DNA of 64,000 nt, taken from Geminicoccaceae bacterium. GTDB taxonomy: Bacteria; Pseudomonadota; Alphaproteobacteria; Geminicoccales; Geminicoccaceae. A program made the translations under genes and the position numbers. Below the pieces are notes generated by a model, which saw nothing but the letters and a program-made list of their open reading frames with translations, was not told the DNA's origin and searched no databases. Position 1 is the first letter of the stretch. Each line of letters opens with the position of its first letter. The stretch covers positions 372,001 through 436,000 of the forward strand of contig JACKIN010000001.1 of the NCBI GenBank assembly GCA_020638495.1, written 5' to 3'. Of this stretch, positions 45,083-53,001 are shown piece by piece.

Positions 45083-46735
45083 TCAAAGATCCAGAACCAG
45101 CCGACCGGCCGCCGCCCGGCTGACGCAGGCCATGAGGCAGTCGCCCCTGGCCTTCTCGGACGGGGTCAGGTGCACGTCCTGATGGTCGATCGCCCCCTCT
45201 ATCACGCCGACCCGGCAGGTGCCGCAGGCACCCTGGGCGCAGGACGTCGGAATGTGGATGCCGTGGGCGGCCACGGCCTCGACGATGCTCTGGCCCGGAG
45301 CGACGTCGAGGGTGAGTGCGGAGCGTGCCAGCGCCACCTCGAAGGCGTTCGAAGCGTCGCGTGGGCGCTCGTTCTTGAAGTACTCGAAATGCACGGCCGT
45401 ATCGGGCCAGCCTTTGGCGGCGGCGATGGCCCGGGCGGCATCGAGGAAGGGGGTCGGCCCGCAGACATAGAGCTCGTGCTTCTCGCCCTGGGTGCCGATG
45501 ATCGCCTCCAGCTTTGCCGTGGTGGCGGCCGGGTCGAGGCCGATGTGGCGCTCGACCGCGTCGCCGAGGCCGTCCAGCACATCGACGAACGGCAGGTGGG
45601 CGACGGAGCGGGCGAAGGCGTGGAAGTGGTAGGGCAGGCGGGCGAGGTGCAGCGTTCGCGCCATGGCGAGCAGCGGTGTCAGACCGATGCCGCCGGCGAT
45701 GAAAAGGGTGAGGAGCCCGTCGCGGCGGAGGGGGAAGTTGTTGCGCGGCGGCGAAACGGCCAGCACGTCACCCTCGCGCACCGCATCGTGCAGGCAGGTC
45801 GAGCCGCCGAGCCCGGCTGGCTCGCGCTTGACGCCGATCACCCAGGCCGCCGTGTCGTCCGGGCCGTTGGTCAGCGAGTACTGGCGGGTCAGGCCGTTGG
45901 GCAGGGCGACATCGATATGGGCACCCGGCTGGAAGGCCGGCAGCTCGCCGGCGAGCGGGGCCAGGCGAAAGGCCGTCACGTCCTCCGCCACCGGCCATTT
46001 GCGCGCCACCCGGAGGCGCAGGCTCGTCCCGGCCGGCCCGGGCTCGGGCAGGCCGGCCAAGGCAGGATCGACCCGGTGCAGCTCAGGCGGAATTGGCGCG
46101 ACGGGCGGCCGGGGCAGGGCCTCCAGCCGATCCCGCAGCCGGCCGAGCCGGGCCGACCACCGCCGCAGCACGGGCAGGGGCTCCGCCGGTTGCTCGGCCA
46201 GGACACCGCGGATGATCGATCTTCCGGCATCGACCGGCTGGACCAGCCAGCGCACGCGGTCCCGGCCGAATTCCGCTGCCAGCGCCGCCTCGACCTCGGC
46301 CGGCGGCACGTCGACCGGGACGGGCCGCAGCACGAGCCCGTCCATCGGCAGCTCGGGCAGGGCCGCCCCCTCGACCGTGCCTTCGAGCGCCGCCCAGACG
46401 AGGCCGTGGCGCTCGACCGCCGGGTAGACCCGGTTGCAGATGGTGCGCGCCGGCGCGTCGGCCGGGTGCGCCGGGATATAGGTGCAGCCCGCCGTGCGGT
46501 TGGCGTAGCGCCAGCCGTGATACTGGCACATCAGCTCGCTGCCGAGATTGACGCCGATGGTCAGCCTGACGCCACGATGCAGGCAGCGGTTCTCCCAGGC
46601 ATTGACATGGCCGTCATCGGCCCGCCAAAGGGCCAGCTCCTGGCCCCAGATCGCGCCGGCGAAGACGTGGCGGGCCACCAGATCGGTGCTCGACGCCACC
46701 GGCTGCCAGGCCCGGCGCTGCTCGTCGTTCAGCAT
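45083..46735 (-). CDS. Rieske domain fused to phthalate-dioxygenase-type reductase
   Basis: 550 residues with three redox modules. A Rieske [2Fe-2S] domain (about 1-110) has ligands Cys51-x-His53 and Cys70-x2-His73. A linker spans about 110-235. A ferredoxin-NADP reductase-like FMN/NAD(P)H module (about 237-450) has RQYSLTNGP and FIAGGIGLTPLLAMA. A plant-type [2Fe-2S] domain has ligands Cys499, Cys504, Cys507 and Cys537. Normally the Rieske domain is part of the oxygenase. Here the neighbouring oxygenase subunit lacks it, so this protein probably carries electrons from NAD(P)H all the way to the catalytic iron. It follows the oxygenase gene by 16 nt. Confidence 0.9.
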   Translation of the reverse strand: MLNDEQRRAWQPVASSTDLVARHVFAGAIWGQELALWRADDGHVNAWENRCLHRGVRLTIGVNLGSELMCQYHGWRYANRTAGCTYIPAHPADAPARTICNRVYPAVERHGLVWAALEGTVEGAALPELPMDGLVLRPVPVDVPPAEVEAALAAEFGRDRVRWLVQPVDAGRSIIRGVLAEQPAEPLPVLRRWSARLGRLRDRLEALPRPPVAPIPPELHRVDPALAGLPEPGPAGTSLRLRVARKWPVAEDVTAFRLAPLAGELPAFQPGAHIDVALPNGLTRQYSLTNGPDDTAAWVIGVKREPAGLGGSTCLHDAVREGDVLAVSPPRNNFPLRRDGLLTLFIAGGIGLTPLLAMARTLHLARLPYHFHAFARSVAHLPFVDVLDGLGDAVERHIGLDPAATTAKLEAIIGTQGEKHELYVCGPTPFLDAARAIAAAKGWPDTAVHFEYFKNERPRDASNAFEVALARSALTLDVAPGQSIVEAVAAHGIHIPTSCAQGACGTCRVGVIEGAIDHQDVHLTPSEKARGDCLMACVSRAAAGRLVLDL

Positions 46736-46751
46736 TGGAGGGCGATCAGCA

Positions 46752-47615
46752 TCAGGGTGCGGGGATCACGCCATAGGCGACGCCCTTTGACGTCAGCCAG
46801 CGGCGATACATGATCGAGGACTTGTCGGCGCGGATCGGCGTCTCGGCGCGCGGGTCGAGCGGCAGCTTGCGCGGGCGCTGGTTCTCCAGGATCGGCTTGT
46901 CCTGGCCGAAGATGGTGAGCTGGAAATGGCGCACCTCGGTCGCCGTGCTCCTGTCGTCGATGATCGACATCATGGTGTGGCCGATGATCTCCTCCTCGCC
47001 CACCGGCTGGACGAAGAGGGCGACGATGTCCATGCGCACCGCGTCGAACGGGCTCGTCTTGTAGAGGATGGCGCAGAACGGGTGCGGCACGCGGTAGACA
47101 TATTCCGTCTTCGCCCCGCCGCTCGAACCTACCGCCGCGCGCGGCTGGTAGAACTGGCACTCGGTCGCCACCACCTCGTCGGCCACCGGGTCGATCGCGA
47201 CCGCATACTCCTTGACCTCGGTATGCGGCTCCTCGCCGAGGATGCCGGTATGCACGAAGGGGAAATGCCCCATGTCGAGGAAGTTCTCGACTGCCCGGGG
47301 TGCGGAGACCCGGATGCCGACCGAGCCGGTCACCACGTTCTTGCGATCGGGCTCGTCGTAGCCGGGCAGGGGGAAGAGATCTTCGGGCGGCGTGCCGGGC
47401 GAGGTCCAGATGAAGCCGTAGCGCTCGAGCGCGGGCAGGACCCGGCCGTCACCTCTGACGACCGGGCGCCCGGCGGCGTCCCGCGCCACCTCGAGCCGCT
47501 GGCCGAAGAGGCAATGCATGGCGGTCGCCCCCGGGGCAATATCGGCAGCGACGGCGCAGACGTGCCAGGCGTCGCGGATGGCAGGGTCTAGCTCGACTTT
47601 TTCGGTCGACGACAT
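46752..47615 (-). CDS. Rieske-less oxygenase catalytic subunit
   Basis: 287 residues, related to VanA-like (type IA) Rieske oxygenase alpha subunits. The C-terminal catalytic domain keeps the mononuclear iron motif Asn111-x2-Asp114-x2-His117-x4-His122 (NFLDMGHFPFVH) and a late acidic ligand candidate in RADKSS. The N-terminal 75 residues keep the framing of a Rieske domain (DAWHVCAVAADI, then LERYGFIWTSPG). The C-x-H and C-x2-H cluster ligands between them are deleted. Electrons must therefore come from another protein, most likely the Rieske-reductase downstream. Substrate unknown. Confidence 0.85.
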   Translation of the reverse strand: MSSTEKVELDPAIRDAWHVCAVAADIAPGATAMHCLFGQRLEVARDAAGRPVVRGDGRVLPALERYGFIWTSPGTPPEDLFPLPGYDEPDRKNVVTGSVGIRVSAPRAVENFLDMGHFPFVHTGILGEEPHTEVKEYAVAIDPVADEVVATECQFYQPRAAVGSSGGAKTEYVYRVPHPFCAILYKTSPFDAVRMDIVALFVQPVGEEEIIGHTMMSIIDDRSTATEVRHFQLTIFGQDKPILENQRPRKLPLDPRAETPIRADKSSIMYRRWLTSKGVAYGVIPAP

Positions 47616-47749
47616 GGCGCTACATTTACCTTCGACACGTGAAGCTCGGCGCAGCGTCGCCCATCGTCGGCGCGACCGCAAGCCCCCCGCCGGCCGGCAC
47701 CGCCGCTTGACAAGAGAAGGGCCGACTCCTAGCTCTCCACCACCTCGGA

Positions 47750-47773
47750 GCTGTGAAAAATAAATTTTACAGC
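47750..47773. promoter_or_regulatory. Dyad in the divergent oxygenase/ABC promoter region
   Basis: GCTGT(G)AAAA-N5-TTTT-ACAGC (47750-47773), imperfect by one base, lies 27 nt before the binding-protein start in an AT-rich patch. A TTGACA occurs at 47707-47712. It is a plausible operator for a regulator of the divergent operons, but no regulator gene is adjacent. Confidence 0.4.
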
Positions 47774-47800
47774 CAAAATAGAGTAATTGGGAGACACGCC

Positions 47801-48781
47801 ATGCCGACGTTCGCCCGCCGCCTGCTCCTTTCCGCCGCCGCCGCGGCGTTCCTGCTGCAACCCTGGCATTCGGCCGGAGCCGCCGACATCGACGAGCTGG
47901 TCGTCGACTGGGCCTTCTACAACCCGGTGAGCCTGGTCCTGAAGAACCAGGGGCTGATCGAGGAGGAGTTCGCCAAGGACGACATCGAGGTGCGCTGGGT
48001 GCAGTCGCATGGCTCGAACAAGGCGCTCGAGTTTCTCAGCGCCGACGCCATCCAGTTCGGCTCGACCGCCGGTGCCGCCTCGCTCGTCGGGCGCATCAAC
48101 GGCAACCCGATCAAGTCGATCTACGTCTATTCCAAGCCGGAATGGACCGCCCTGGTCACCACCGCCGACAGCCCGATCGAGAAGGTCGAGGACCTCCAGG
48201 GCAAGAGCGTGGCGGTCACCCGCGGCACCGACCCGCACATCTTCCTGATGCGTGCACTCGCCGATGCGGGGCTCGGCGAGGACGATGTCGACTTCGTCCT
48301 TCTGCAGCACGCCGACGGCCGCGCCGCCCTGTCGCGCGGCGATGTCGACGCCTGGGCCGGGCTCGACCCGATGATGGCCTCGGCCGAGCTCGAGGAGGGT
48401 GCGCGCCTCTTCTACCGCAACGCCGACGCCAACAGCTGGGGCATCCTCAACGTCCGCGAGGAGTTCGCGGCCGAGCATCCGGAGATCATCGCCCGGGTCC
48501 TCGCCGTCTATGAGGAGGGCCGCAAATGGGCGCTCGAGCACCCGGACGAGCTGGCCGCGCTCCTCGCCGAGGAGGCCGGGATTCCCGTCGAGGTGGCGCA
48601 AAAGCAGCTTGGTGAGCGGACCGAGCTGACCCATAACCGGATCGGCGCGGAGCAGCGGGCGACCATTCTCGAGGCGGGCCTGGCGCTCCAGCAGGCGGGC
48701 GTCATCGAGGAATCGGTCGATGTCGAGGCGGTGCTCGACGAGCTGATCGAGCCGAGCTTCGGTGAAGCGCTCGCCGATTGA
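47801..48781 (+). CDS. ABC transporter substrate-binding protein, SsuA/TauA-like
   Basis: Periplasmic, 326 residues. Signal peptide of about 28 residues (LLLSAAAAAFLLQPWHSAGA). The mature start ADIDELVVDWAFYNPVSLVLK and the motifs VQSHGSNKALEFLSADAIQF and GSTAGAASLV are those of the NMT1/SsuA type that binds sulfonates, nitrate or related organics. GGGAGA precedes the ATG. First gene of the importer operon, divergent from the oxygenase genes. Confidence 0.9.
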   Translation: MPTFARRLLLSAAAAAFLLQPWHSAGAADIDELVVDWAFYNPVSLVLKNQGLIEEEFAKDDIEVRWVQSHGSNKALEFLSADAIQFGSTAGAASLVGRINGNPIKSIYVYSKPEWTALVTTADSPIEKVEDLQGKSVAVTRGTDPHIFLMRALADAGLGEDDVDFVLLQHADGRAALSRGDVDAWAGLDPMMASAELEEGARLFYRNADANSWGILNVREEFAAEHPEIIARVLAVYEEGRKWALEHPDELAALLAEEAGIPVEVAQKQLGERTELTHNRIGAEQRATILEAGLALQQAGVIEESVDVEAVLDELIEPSFGEALAD

Positions 48782-48831
48782 GCCGATAACGGGATGGGTG
48801 CGTGCGCGGGGGCGGAGAAAGAACCGGATCG

Positions 48832-49686
48832 ATGGCCAGAGCCGAGCTGACCGCTGATCTGGTCGGGCGTCCCGCGCCCGCCGCCCGGCGTGCCAGGGCG
48901 GGTGGTGGCCTCGCCGCCATCCTCACCAGCCCGCTCGTGCTCGGCCTGGCGCTGCCCGTCCTGCTCGCCCTGGTCTGGGAAGCGGCGGCGGCGCTCGGTC
49001 TCACCTCGCGCCGCCTGATGCCGCCGCCGAGCACGATCTTCGCGACGCTCTTCAAGCTCGCCGCCAATGGCGACCTCTGGGAGCACATCTGGATCACCAC
49101 CTGGCGCGTCGCCGTCGGCTTCGTCATCGGCACCATCGCCGGCACGCTGGTGGGCGCCGCCGCAGGCTATTCGGGTTTGACGCGCCGGCTGGTCGACCCG
49201 ACCCTGCAGGGGCTGCGGGCCGTGCCGTCGATCGCCTGGGTGCCGCTCTTCATCCTCTGGCTCGGCATCTTCGAGGAATCCAAGGTGGCGCTGATCGCCG
49301 TCGGCGTCTTCTTCCCGGTCTATCTCGGCGTGATGGGCGAGATCCTCTCGGTCGACCGCAAGATCGTCGAGGTCGGCCGGGTCTTTCGGCTCTCCGGCCC
49401 GGCCCTGGTCCGGCGCATCCTCCTGCCGGCGATCCTGCCGGCCTACATCCTCGCACTCCGGGCCGGCCTCGGCCTGGGGTGGATGTTCGTCGTGGCCGCC
49501 GAGTTCATGGGCGCCTCGCAGGGGCTGGGCTACCTGCTCGTCGACGGCCAGCAGCTCGGCAAGCCGGACCAGATCATCGCCTCGATCCTGGTCTTCGCCG
49601 TGCTCGGCAAGCTCACCGACGCGCTGCTCGTGGCCGCCACCCGGCCCTTCCTCCGCTGGAAGGACGGCTACGCGCCGGCCGGTTGA
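48832..49686 (+). CDS. ABC transporter permease, SsuC/TauC-like
   Basis: 284 residues, about six helices, binding-protein-dependent permease fold with the EAA-like loop near ALVRRILLPAILPAYILALR. MPPPSTIFATLFKL and AVPSIAWVPLFILWLGIFEE are typical of sulfonate/nitrate permeases. ATG at 48832 chosen; a GTG at 48802 is in frame. Follows the binding protein by 50 nt. Confidence 0.92.
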   Translation: MARAELTADLVGRPAPAARRARAGGGLAAILTSPLVLGLALPVLLALVWEAAAALGLTSRRLMPPPSTIFATLFKLAANGDLWEHIWITTWRVAVGFVIGTIAGTLVGAAAGYSGLTRRLVDPTLQGLRAVPSIAWVPLFILWLGIFEESKVALIAVGVFFPVYLGVMGEILSVDRKIVEVGRVFRLSGPALVRRILLPAILPAYILALRAGLGLGWMFVVAAEFMGASQGLGYLLVDGQQLGKPDQIIASILVFAVLGKLTDALLVAATRPFLRWKDGYAPAG

Positions 49687-49707
49687 GCCGCCGCCCCGCC
49701 CGCCGCC

Positions 49708-50490
49708 ATGCTGCGCTTCGACCAGATCGAGAAGATCTACCCCAACGGCACCCACGCCCTGACGCACCTTTCGCTCGAGCTCGACGCCGGCGAGATCGTG
49801 GCGGTGATCGGCGGCTCGGGCTGCGGCAAGTCCACCTTGCTCAGGCTCGCCGCCGGCCTCGACCGGCCGAGCTCGGGCACGGTCTCGGTCGAGGACACGG
49901 TCATCACCACCCCGCACGAGGCGGTCGGCATCGTGTTCCAGGAGCCGCGCCTGCTCCCCTGGCTCGACGTCGCGGGCAATATCGGTTTCGGCCTCACCCA
50001 CCTGCCCAGGGCCGAGCGTCATGAACGCGTTGTCCGCGCCCTCGAGCGCATCGGCCTCGCCGGCTACGAGAGCGCCTGGCCGCGCGAGCTCTCGGGCGGC
50101 CAGGCGCAGCGCGTCTCCATCGCCCGCGCCCTCGTCGCCCGCCCCAAGGTGCTGCTCCTCGACGAGCCCTTCTCGGCCCTCGACGCCTTCACCCGGGCCG
50201 ACCTGCAGCACGCGCTGCTGGCCCTCTGGGAGGCCAGCCGGCCGACCCTGGCGCTGGTCACCCACGACGTCGAGGAGGCCATTCTCCTCGCCGACCGGGT
50301 GGTGGTCATGCAGCCGAGCCCGGGCCGCGTCTTCAAGGAGATCCGCATCGACCTGCCGCGCCCGCGCCACCGGCTCGACGACGCCTTCATCGCCATCGAG
50401 CGCCGGGTGCTGCATGCTCTGGACGGCTCGCTCGGCCTCGCCCGCCAGCGCGCCAGCACCCAGGCCAATGTCGCTGTCGGCGGCTGGTAG
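49708..50490 (+). CDS. ABC transporter ATP-binding protein, SsuB/TauB-like
   Basis: 260 residues. Walker A GGSGCGKST, Q-loop FQEPRLLPW (a hallmark of the nitrate/sulfonate/taurine group), signature LSGGQAQRVSIARAL, Walker B VLLLDEPFSALD, H-loop VTHDVEEA. It follows the permease by 21 nt and precedes osmC by 33 nt. Confidence 0.95.
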   Translation: MLRFDQIEKIYPNGTHALTHLSLELDAGEIVAVIGGSGCGKSTLLRLAAGLDRPSSGTVSVEDTVITTPHEAVGIVFQEPRLLPWLDVAGNIGFGLTHLPRAERHERVVRALERIGLAGYESAWPRELSGGQAQRVSIARALVARPKVLLLDEPFSALDAFTRADLQHALLALWEASRPTLALVTHDVEEAILLADRVVVMQPSPGRVFKEIRIDLPRPRHRLDDAFIAIERRVLHALDGSLGLARQRASTQANVAVGGW

Positions 50491-50523
50491 CAGTCGCCTC
50501 ACGAAACCACGGGAGACCAGCCG

Positions 50524-51048
50524 ATGCTCGACGCCGCCGCCCTGAAGGCGCTCCAGGCCCCCTTGAAGAGCCGCTACCGGGAGGACGCAGAGGCCGCCCG
50601 GATCACACTCAAGGCCTCGGGCGAGATCGACGACCAGGCCATCGCCTGCAAGGTCGAGACCGGCCGTGCCATCCAGATCGCCGGGCTCCACCCGGCCACC
50701 GGCGGCACCGGCCAGGAGCTCTGCTCCGGCGACATGCTGCTCGAGGCGCTGGTCGCCTGCGCCGGGGTGACCCTGAAGGCGGTGGCGACGGCCCTCGGCA
50801 TCGAGCTGCGCTCCGGCCGGGTCACCGCCGAGGGCGATCTCGACTTTCGCGGCACGCTCGGCGTCGAGCGCGAGGCCCCGGTCGGCTTCGAGGCCATCCG
50901 CCTGCGCTTCGACGTCGCCACCGACGCTTCGCAGGAGCAGCTCGACACGCTTCTCAAGCTCACCGAGCGCTACTGCGTCGTCTACCAGACCATCGCCAAG
51001 GGGCCGAAGCTGAGCGTCGCCATGGAGCGGGCTCAGGGCGGGGCCTAG
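50524..51048 (+). CDS. OsmC family peroxiredoxin-like protein
   Basis: 174 residues; OsmC/Ohr fold. Candidate redox Cys79 (LLEALVACAGVT) and Cys151 (TERYCVVYQT) are at the positions of the peroxidatic and resolving cysteines. An extra Cys67 lies in ELCSGD. It may reduce organic hydroperoxides made during substrate oxidation. Its place in the importer operon, opposite a GST and oxygenase, suggests a detoxifying role (inference). Confidence 0.85.
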   Translation: MLDAAALKALQAPLKSRYREDAEAARITLKASGEIDDQAIACKVETGRAIQIAGLHPATGGTGQELCSGDMLLEALVACAGVTLKAVATALGIELRSGRVTAEGDLDFRGTLGVEREAPVGFEAIRLRFDVATDASQEQLDTLLKLTERYCVVYQTIAKGPKLSVAMERAQGGA

Positions 51049-51058
51049 GCCGCCGGCG

Positions 51059-52882
51059 ATGCGCCAACGCCGCCTCGAGTTCGAGCGGCGCTACGCGCGG
51101 CCGCCGGTCGACATCTGGGCCATCGTCGCCGACACCGAGCGCGGCAACGAGCTGACCGAGGGGCTCAACGCCTACACCATCGAGGACACCGCCCGGCCGG
51201 ACGGCACGGTCTTGCGTCGCGGCCGCGGCCGGCTCGGGCCGTTCGATGTGGAATGGGAGGAGGGCTTCGGCGAGTGGGTCGAGCAGCGCTCGTTCTCGCA
51301 GGTGCGCCGCTACACGAAGGGGCCCGTCGACACGATCGGCATGCATGTCCGCCTCGATGCGGACGGCGGCGGCACGCGCGTGACCTATGTGTTCGAGGCC
51401 TTCTGGAACTCCCTGCTCGGCAACGTCATCGACCGCCTCGGCGTGCTCGCCCGCGTCGCCACGAACCTGATCGGGACCAACGACCGGCGCATCGCCGCCC
51501 TCGACGATCCGGCCCTCGCACCCGTGCCGAAGCCGCACCCGCTCGAGGCGGCGAGCGAGGCGCGGCTGCGGGAAGCCTTGGCCGTGATCGAGCGCGGGCC
51601 CTTTGGTCATGGCCTGACGTCACGCCTCGCCGGCTACCTCACCACCGCCGCGCGCGCCGACCTCAAGCGCATCCGCCCACTGGCCCTGGCAAGGGCCTGG
51701 GGTGCGCCGGAGACGGCGGTGGTCGAGCTCTGCGTCGCGGCCCAGGCCGCCGGGCTCCTGGAGATGCGCTGGGCCATCCTCTGCCCGCGCTGCCGGGTCG
51801 GCAAATCCGTGGTGACCAATCTCTACGAGATGCCGCGCGGCGTGCACTGCGAGAGCTGCAACATCGATTACGAGCGGGACTTCGCCGCCAATGTGGAGCT
51901 CGTCTTCCAGCCCGCCGGCTGGCTCCGGGCGCTGCCCGCCGCCGATTTCTGCATGATGAGCCCGGCCGCGACGCCGCATGTGCTGGTCCAGCACGCGGTG
52001 GCGGCCGGTGCCGCCCTGGCGCTGCCGCTCGTGATCGAGCCCGGCGCCTACCGGCTGCGCACGGTCGAGGCCGGGGGGGAGAGCGACGTCGACCATCCGG
52101 GCGGCGCCTTTCCAGAGGTCGTGGCCAGCGGCGGCACGGTCGTGGCCGGCCCCCTGGCCGGGCCCGGGACGGTCCTGCTGCGCAACGCGAGCGACCGGCC
52201 GCTCAACCTCGTGATCGAGGAGCGGAGCTGGTCGAAGGACGCGCTCACCGGCGACCGGGTGATCGCCATGCCGGTCTTCCGCGAGCTGTGCCCGACCCAG
52301 GTGCTCAGGCCCGGCGACGACGTCGTCATCGGCCAGGTCACCATCATGTTCTCCGACCTCGAGGGCTCGACCGCCCTCTACGAGAGCATCGGCGACAGCG
52401 CAGCCTACAGCCTGATCCGCGACCACTTCGCCTTCTTCGCGACCCACGTGCGCGAGCATGACGGCATCCTGGTCAAGACCATCGGCGACGCCGTGATGGC
52501 GGCTTTCGCCGAGCCGGCCAATGCCGCCCGGGCCGCCCTCGCCATCCAGTCGCGTGTCGCCGAATTCAACGCCGCGCACGCGGCCAACGCCATCACCATC
52601 AAGCTCGGCCTGCATCGCGGCGAATGCATCGCCGTGACCACGGCCGGCACGCTCGACTATTTCGGCGCCGCGGTGAACCTCGCGGCGCGCCTTCAGGGAC
52701 AGAGCCGCGGCCACGACATCGTCGTCTCGGCAACCCTGCACGACGATCCGGCGGTGGCCGCAGTCCTGGCCGGGCTCGAGCAGCAGAAGGAGACGACCCG
52801 GCTGCACGGCCTGGATCGGCCGGTGACATTCCATCGGCTCGGCGTCGGCAGAAACCGGCCGGCAACGGGAGTTGAGTCGTAA
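51059..52882 (+). CDS. Class III nucleotide cyclase with SRPBCC and zinc-ribbon regions (DUF5939-like)
   Basis: 607 residues, soluble. N-terminal SRPBCC-like domain (about 1-140, FERRYARPPVDIWAIVADTE). A middle DUF5939-like region has a zinc ribbon, Cys242-x2-Cys245 and Cys264-x2-Cys267 (CPRC, CESC). The C-terminal adenylate/guanylate cyclase domain (about 425-595) has metal-binding Asp433 (FSDLEGSTAL) and Asp477 (KTIGDAVMAAF), followed by FGAAVNLAARLQ. It probably makes cAMP. SRPBCC domains bind hydrophobic ligands, so it may sense the imported compound. It is 10 nt after osmC. Confidence 0.88.
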   Translation: MRQRRLEFERRYARPPVDIWAIVADTERGNELTEGLNAYTIEDTARPDGTVLRRGRGRLGPFDVEWEEGFGEWVEQRSFSQVRRYTKGPVDTIGMHVRLDADGGGTRVTYVFEAFWNSLLGNVIDRLGVLARVATNLIGTNDRRIAALDDPALAPVPKPHPLEAASEARLREALAVIERGPFGHGLTSRLAGYLTTAARADLKRIRPLALARAWGAPETAVVELCVAAQAAGLLEMRWAILCPRCRVGKSVVTNLYEMPRGVHCESCNIDYERDFAANVELVFQPAGWLRALPAADFCMMSPAATPHVLVQHAVAAGAALALPLVIEPGAYRLRTVEAGGESDVDHPGGAFPEVVASGGTVVAGPLAGPGTVLLRNASDRPLNLVIEERSWSKDALTGDRVIAMPVFRELCPTQVLRPGDDVVIGQVTIMFSDLEGSTALYESIGDSAAYSLIRDHFAFFATHVREHDGILVKTIGDAVMAAFAEPANAARAALAIQSRVAEFNAAHAANAITIKLGLHRGECIAVTTAGTLDYFGAAVNLAARLQGQSRGHDIVVSATLHDDPAVAAVLAGLEQQKETTRLHGLDRPVTFHRLGVGRNRPATGVES

Positions 52883-52894
52883 GCCTCATCAATT

Positions 52895-52997
52895 GTTCTT
52901 ATGTGACAAATCGCACAGCCAGCATCCTGCTCTTGTCGACAGATAACCGGGAAATCGAAGCGATCTCCTGACTACTTTGTTCGGCAGGAGCAAGAAC
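52895..52997 (+). promoter_or_regulatory. Possible Shine-Dalgarno-masking leader of the NCS2 permease
   Basis: Two nested 6-bp pairings: GTTCTT (52895-52900) with AAGAAC (52992-52997), and TCCTGC (52925-52930) with GCAGGA (52984-52989). The inner one covers the ribosome site AGGAG (52986-52990) of the ATG at 53002. This could be a translational switch. I could not match it to a known purine-type riboswitch by eye. Confidence 0.35.
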
Positions 52998-53001
52998 AAC
53001 G

